DNA of 64,000 nt from Hirsutella rhossiliensis (lineage: Eukaryota > Ascomycota > Sordariomycetes > Hypocreales > Ophiocordycipitaceae): positions 6,572,001 through 6,636,000 of the forward strand of contig NW_025408667.1 of NCBI RefSeq assembly GCF_020360975.1, given 5' to 3'. A model generated the notes under the pieces. The model made no database searches and was not told the DNA's origin. It was given only the letters and a program-made list of their open reading frames with translations. Made by a program: the position numbers and the translations under genes. Positions 57,481-64,000 of the stretch are shown here, in pieces. Within the stretch, counting starts at the first letter, position 1; each line of letters opens with the position of its first letter.

Positions 57481-60400
57481 GATATAAGTCTTAGAGATTT
57501 CTTTACTCTATGCCTCTTTATCTCTACTAGAGTCGCGTAACTAGCGGCCGTTACTTTAAAGGGGAAAAATAAAAATTTAAATTAACTATAATTAAGGAAG
57601 ATACTTAATTAAATAATTAAGGTCTTTATAAAGCCTTTAAGTATACTTCGAAGTAAGTTAAAAGGGGGGTGCTAGGGGTCTTATCCCTTTAATAGGCTAA
57701 TATCTATAGGGGTACGATCTTACCCGTTAAACTCCTCCTTAGCGACTTTCTAACTTAAGATACTAATAGAAAGGGCGCGATAATAACGGGTAAGGCTCTC
57801 TTCCTAAGCACGTAAGTAAGTAAATAAACCGTCGACGGAACTTTTCTCTTTTACTATAATCCCTTCCCTTCGCGTTATTTATTCCTCCCTTTACCTACGA
57901 GCTACTTATTTAGCTCTTTCCTATCTTTACTTACGTACTTCCTTCTTTAGATAATTATCTACTACCTTTTATATACGCTCCTAAGTATTCGCGCTTATTA
58001 TTCTTAGGGGCGTTAAGGAAATAAAGTAGTTAGTATCTTTACTAGTCTATAGCTTTAAGTATAGCTAGATTAAATAAGCTATAGAGTCTTATAGACTAGT
58101 TATTATCGTATCGCTAATAGTCTTACGTAAATATATAGAATTATAGTTATTAATATCCTAGCGGTAGTTTTAATATATTCCTAGGTTTTTAACTCCTTTA
58201 ACCTAGGAGGGTTTAAAGCTTAGTATAAACCTTATAAGGACTATAGCTAGAGAGGCTATTACTATACTTTATTTCTAGGGAATAACGGGGCGCGCTATAA
58301 GCGTTATTAGAGTCTTTAGCCTTAAGGTAATTAACCGAGCGCCTAGTAATTTCAGAGTCCTAGGGCGAGTTAGTAGCCGCGCTATCTACCTTTCTTCCCT
58401 ACTAGCTTCTTATCGGGCTATTAGCGGGGGTATAGTTATAAGTCTTTTACTCCTCTATATATTTAAAGGGATCGTTAGTAGCGGGCGAGAAGTAGGCCTA
58501 ATTAGCTATATATCTAAGGGGGAAAATAAAGGCGTTGTTTCTATATAGATAAAGGGACTAGTAAGGGCGCTTAGCTCTCTTTTTTATAAATTCTAGGGTA
58601 GGGATCCTATCTCGAGGTTACTTAGGGAAAGGCTACTTAGTTTAGATAAGGAGCTTAATTTAGTTAACGCTTAAGGTAATAAAGGTCTAGGCCTATTTTC
58701 GATTCCTATCGGCGCGATTAAATAGTTAAGGGTCTTTTTAAGGAGGAGTCTTATAAAGAAACCGCGTATAGCTTAAGCGATCGGGTTAAGTTACTCTATA
58801 AGGGTAGCTAGCGTAGTTAGCTCTTTTCTCGCTCTCCTTACTATATAAGCTAGTTTTATGTCTCTTTAAAGCGGTGGTTTCTATCCGCTAGGCCTATCTT
58901 AAAGGTTAACTACCTCTAGGACTTCCTAGAAGTCTTATTCTTTTTAATCTCTTAGAATAATATAGTTATATTAGTAAATCCGTTTATACCTAGGAATCCT
59001 TATAGGAAAGACTCCGCCGAAAGTTATTAAACCTTAATTAAATAGTATCCTTTATATTTATCTAACCCCGCTATTAAACTACTAAGAAACTCCGCTACCC
59101 TATAATATCGCTTATATATAGTTAAGTTCGTTCGCCGCGATAGCTTAGATTCTATATATTAGCCTATCGACGTAGCCTTTTATACTTATCCTCTTATTTA
59201 GTTTAAAGAAATACTAGTCTTAGTATAAGATTTTATTTATCTATAGGGCTTCTTATATTACCCTATACCTTTACTTTAAAATTACTTTAACCTTTAGGCA
59301 TTACTACTTAATTATCTTAAGGTATAGCCCGACTATACCTTTAACCTAGTATTAGATTATTATTAAGGCTAAGTAGCTATATTCCTACCCTTCTTACTAA
59401 GCGGTATAAGGGACTAGTATATAGGTAAAGTTATAAGGAACTTAGAGGATATAAAGAAACTACCGCTATACTTATAGGAATATATAGAGTTTAGCGTGCC
59501 GTCCCTTTTTCTAAGTATTAAAAATAACTAAGTTTCCTTCCCTATAGTCCTAGAGGAACGCTCCTTAGTAGAGTCCCCTTTTATTTAGTCCTATTAAAAA
59601 GTTAATAACTCTAGTCGTATACCTTTATTTATACGTAAAGCGACTAAGGTTAAAGGTAAGAGCGGTAAACTTAATTAAATACTCCCTATCGTTTAAGTAT
59701 TTATAGTACTTTATATATCTATCTTTTATATCTTTAATAGGTTCCCCTTAGTAGTTAGTATAAACCGATAGTAGGTAAGGTAAGGGGTATACCGCGTTCT
59801 CGATACCTCTTATTAAGATCTTAATTATCGCGCTAAGGCCGAAGCTCGTAGCCTATCGTTTATCGATAGCTCTATAGAGAAAGTTATATATATTAACGAT
59901 ATACTCTTCCTAGTAGGCCTTATTCCTAGTAAATCCGTTTATCTTTTAACGCCCTTATATATTATCTAAGCGTCTTTAAGGGTAATATCCCGCTATTTAA
60001 TAGGGCCTATTAGTATTAAGTGCTAACGATCTCTATAAATATACTGAGGAGGTTACTTCTACCTATAAACGTCTCGTTAGTCTTAGTCTACGAACTTTTC
60101 CTTATCTTTAGCGTAAAAGCGCCCTTCGCCGCCTTCTACTTTAACTTCGCTATAGTAAGTAGGTAAAATAGAGCTCCTACTCTTAAATAGTAATACGCTA
60201 AAGAAGATAGCGGCATTCTTAGGGAGGTCTATAGCCGGGCCTAGGATGCTATTTAGGTTCGCCGCTATATCTTAGGAAAGGGTAGAGTAAGCGAAAGAGA
60301 GGAAGAAGATAAGATTAGATAGTTAGGGTAAGTAGTTCTAAGTTATAACGCTAAGAAGCTAAGAGGGTATTATATATATATATAAGAGTTATATTAGTAG

Positions 60401-62200
60401 AGGGGATCGTTATAAGTAAGGAAGCGTACGGAGTATATATATATATATATATATAGAAGGAAGAAGAAGGAAGGAAGAAGGAGGGTATAGTAAAAGGAAT
60501 AAATAGTTATTAAAGCGCGCGGTTATTAGTTACTTTAGCCGGCCTCTATAGTAGTAAGGTCTTAGGCGTATTTAGGGGTTATACTTAAATAGCTTCTTTT
60601 ACTAGTTATCGATTAATAAGCTATTTAATCTCTACCCTTTTCTTCTCCTTTTTACTCTTTCTATTCCTTTTCTTTCTCTTCTCTCCTCTATCTTCTTTAT
60701 TTCTCTAGACCGCTACCTCTTATCTTCTCCTTTTACGACTACCTCTTCTTCCTTATTATATCTTATAAGACTACTAAACTCGAAACTAAAGAGCTACTAA
60801 ATATCGTTAACCTCTCTTTAACTACTCTTTTATAACCTTCCCTCGTTACTACTACTTTTCTTACTTAGAATTATCGTACTAAGGTCTTTCTTCTTTATAT
60901 AGAGTACTTTTAAGTAATAACTATCTAACTTATCTAATCTCGCTTAGCTTATTTTAACCGTCTTCTTTTATAGATCTATAGTTACTTCGAGACCTAGGTC
61001 TATAGTAGAAATAATATTGGTTACTAAGGGTTTTTAATTTATATAGAAATTGCCTTTTAGTTATAGGTTCTATTAAAAGCTCCCGATATTATTAAGATTA
61101 AAGCGCGCGGTTACTCTCCTCTCTCTTACTTTCTCGAGAGTATACTAGGTCGGTATAATTAAATTATCTTTTATACCTTTTATTATAAACGTCGGCTAGT
61201 AACCTATATCCCTATAGAAATCGCTTATCTATATAGATACTTCTTTTCTTAGCTTAGTTTAGGGCGGTAAGAATACTCTTAAGTAGTCTTAATTACTTTA
61301 TATAGAACTTATAATCCTCGCCTTTATTAAGGGTATATTTAAACTTATTAAATAACTATAACTTCCGCTTATAAGTACGTTATATTTCCTTTTTATAAGT
61401 ATATCTCTCTTTTAGGCACTACTAGCGGTTCTTATACTAACTATATCTAGGATTCGACTAAAGCGCTTATTTATAAATAGTAGTACTTCCTTAGATACCG
61501 TAGGGCTACTTATAACCCTAATAGATTTACTAACTATATATATAGTTATAATTTCTATACTAACCTTAAGACTAATAAATTTTACGATAAGTATATTAGT
61601 AATAAGACCGCCCTTTATCTTCTTTATAATATCCCTAATCCCTTTAGTCCTACTAAGGATTTAGAGGAAAGGGAGGAAATTAACCTTACGCCCGTTTTAC
61701 CTAGAAAGAGATTATATAGGTTTAACGAGCTCTCTCTTAAATAATAATTAAATAGTCTTTAAGTTTGCTTTATAGTAGTTTATAGTAGGTTTACTAGGAG
61801 TAGGTAGCTTTATTTAGTCGCTATCTTTAACGGTAAAAGTTTTTCTCTTAAGGTTATATATATTTAATCTAGTAAGTTAAAAATATATTAAAATTTATCT
61901 TATAGGCGCGTTTATTTTCGCTATAGCGGGTCTCCCCCTTTATAATAAAGAATAAACGTCCCTATCTATAAAGTAAAAAATCCTATTTTTAAGGGAGGTA
62001 AGTAGTAAGAATATTCGTTTTCTTACTTTATTATTTAATTATATCTCTATTTATCTTCTTTAAGGTAATAGAGGGTAGGTTATTATTAAGGAAAGGTAGG
62101 AAATATTATCTTTATCTACTCAAGGAGCTTTAAGTAGAAAATTTAAAATAGTAAGGTAGTAGGTAGGGCGCTTATAAATATCTTAGCTACTATAGTCATC
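57481..62200. other. RIP-mutated repeat DNA, mostly unassigned
   Basis: The stretch has almost no CpA/TpG and all frames are closed. It contains a (TA)n run at about 60430-60455 followed by GAAGGAAGAAGAAGG-like purine repeats to about 60485, and another TA run near 60370. The right part probably includes the 3' portion of the minus-strand Gypsy element that begins beyond 62200. I see no gene. Confidence 0.5.
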
Positions 62201-64000
62201 CTTCGATTAAATAGTTAGACGGTGCCTTAGTTATAGGTTAGGTTCTAGCGTGCTTCTTACGATAGTTATAGATTTTTATCTTTACTACCTTTTCCTCCCT
62301 AGCTCCTTTTTACCTCCTCCTTTTCTTATTAAATTAGCGTCTTTAGGGCTCTTATATAGAGATCCTTTTTTACTTTACTAAGTTACGGTAGCTAAACCTT
62401 AATCGTATACCTTAGGCCTTTCTTAGGTATCTATAATCGCTCTTCTTCCTCTTCCTAGCTTTAATCCTTCTAAGGTTCGTTAAGGAGTTATTACGACTAT
62501 AGTACTATTTAATCTAAGGCTTCTCTACTTAGTAGGAGTAGTAAATTATCTACTTTATCTATTATTTCTTCCTTCCTTCTCTTATTAAGAGTAATCTTAT
62601 CCTAGAGCAACTAGTCGTCCTTAGTAGAGTACTACTAACCTTCCTTATCCTTTTTAAACTTCTTTAAATACTCTTCTAGGATTATCTTATTAAGCACGAT
62701 TCTATCTAGAGTCTTAATCCTATACGCCCTAGACTACTCTAAGCGTAATACTACTTAAAAGGGACCGTTCTACCTTATTTAATACTTAGCTTACCTCCCT
62801 AAGTTATTTAATCGTCTTACGTTAAATAGTAAGATAAGGTCTTTAGGTTATAAGCTTTCTTTCCTTATCGTATACTTATTAGCTTTATCCGTCCTCTCTA
62901 TTAATCGATTCCGATATCTTATTACTCTTTTCTTAGCTTCTTCTACGTTTTTTTCTTTCCTTTTTAAAACTTATACTTATACTTTAAATAATTCTTCTCT
63001 TATCTTTACTTTATCTTAGTCGATTAGTCGCTAAGTTAAGTATTTTACCTTAAGAGGTAATACCGGTTCCTATCTATATAGTAGGTAGAAAGCTAATATT
63101 CTATAAGACTCTCTAACTACTATTCGGTTTATAAGGATTACTTAGTTAAGGTATCTAATCTACTTACCCTTTTTCTCCGCTATTTTTATAAGTACTATTA
63201 TTAACCTCTAGTACCCTTATTCTACTACTACGTTTGCCTTTAAATATACCGAAGTTTAAATAACTTTAACGCCTATATCCTCTAGGATATACTTAAAGTC
63301 TTTCTTTATTTTAAGCCCTCTATTAATTATAGCGTATAGTATTACGCTATACTTATAAATAATAAAGAGTATAAATTTAATTATAGCTCCCGCGGTAATT
63401 TCCTTAACTAGGGTTACTTCTACCTATTTAGTAAGGTCGTCTTATACTTCTATAAGGTACGAATACCTATAATTAAATAGTATATACTAGCTATTAAAGT
63501 AAATCTTACTTATAAGGTAGCTAGGCGCGGTCGCGGTTATAACTTCCTAGGGTCTCTTAGTCGTAAAGTATTAGTATTCTTTATAGGAAGAGATTACGCT
63601 ATAAATATCGTTCTAAAGGCTAGCCTACTAATACCTATTCTTTATAAATATATATATAACTTATCGTTCTTTATATCCTATTTACGCGTAGTACTTTACG
63701 ATAATCCTTTTCTATTTTTTTAGGTCGTCTACGACTAGTATAGGTCCCCTTTCTTTCTTTTTAGGGAGTCGCTAAAGCTTTTAATCTTTAACGTAGAAAT
63801 TTAGACTCTTTAAACGTAGCTTCCTATAGTCTTATTTAAAAAGGCCCTCCGGCCGTTTTAACGTTTAAAGGAAGTCTATAATTATCCTTAATTCCTTTAT
63901 TTAAGTAAAAGTCTATAAATTCTTTAATATCGCCTTCTATTTCCCTATTTAATACGTTAGAAGGTCCTTTAGGCTTTCTTAAGAGTCTATCGGCTATACT
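62201..64000 (-). mobile_element. Gypsy integrase and C-terminal pol, minus strand, RIP-mutated, runs off the window
   Basis: On the minus strand, reading through stops gives the integrase region with EVEVTLVKEITAGAIIKFIL and then LEDIGVKVI (about 63430-63250). RESYRILAFYLLYR follows (about 63110-63060), and then the C-terminal LILLFNVRRLNNLG and SRAYRIKTLDRIVL (about 62850-62690). This is the usual order of the distal integrase in fungal Gypsy elements. The reverse transcriptase should lie beyond 64000. The orientation is opposite to the element at 51869-57480. Confidence 0.75.

Noticed and set aside
60430..60455. TA dinucleotide run as an origin or promoter
   Set aside because: It is a simple microsatellite in RIP-mutated DNA with no other supporting signal.

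Overview
The window comes from a filamentous ascomycete (Pezizomycotina, probably Sordariomycetes). The evidence is a HET-domain gene, short spliceosomal introns with CTAAC/CTGAC branch points, and two long tracts that have almost lost CpA and TpG but keep CpG, which is the signature of repeat-induced point mutation (RIP). It is a gene island of about 14 kb (roughly 35.3-49.8 kb) between two RIP-mutated retrotransposon blocks (1-35.3 kb and 49.85-64 kb).

Left block. A head-to-head inverted repeat of Gypsy LTR/gag sequence (1-1281 against 5189-7044) encloses a fragment of a second Gypsy family. Next come a decayed Gypsy pol and an old chromodomain Gypsy (11342-25809). A much younger full-length copy of the same family (15805-22751, 186-bp LTRs, target duplication CTACC) is inserted into that old copy. 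Then follows a 5'-truncated Copia element (about 26993-33531), itself invaded by a solo LTR and by a 2.8-kb non-autonomous LTR element (28650-31416) whose interior is a patchwork of minisatellites. Nine solo LTRs from five families, including one in the right block, can be delimited to the base by matching 4- or 5-bp target duplications.

Gene island. Four genes can be modelled with confidence. They are a HET-coiled-coil-ankyrin protein (minus), a single-pass membrane protein with a large cytoplasmic domain (minus), a six-exon Hsp70-like ATPase (plus, divergent from the membrane protein), and a three-exon secreted/membrane protein with a Cys-rich ectodomain and Ser/Thr stalk (minus). Two weaker loci are a small minus-strand gene at 36.6-37.4 kb with an awkward splice junction and a possible helical exon at 45.6-46.0 kb. 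HET proteins act in allorecognition and regulated cell death. The neighbouring Hsp70-like ATPase and membrane proteins make this a candidate recognition/incompatibility locus, but that link is inference from proximity.

Right block. It begins with an unmutated gag zinc-knuckle fragment (about 49.6-49.86 kb) that passes into RIP-mutated Gypsy pol. A solo LTR, a long second copy of the Gypsy fragment seen at 1282-5188 (51869-57480), and a minus-strand Gypsy integrase that runs off the right edge follow. No tRNA, rRNA or CRISPR was found.
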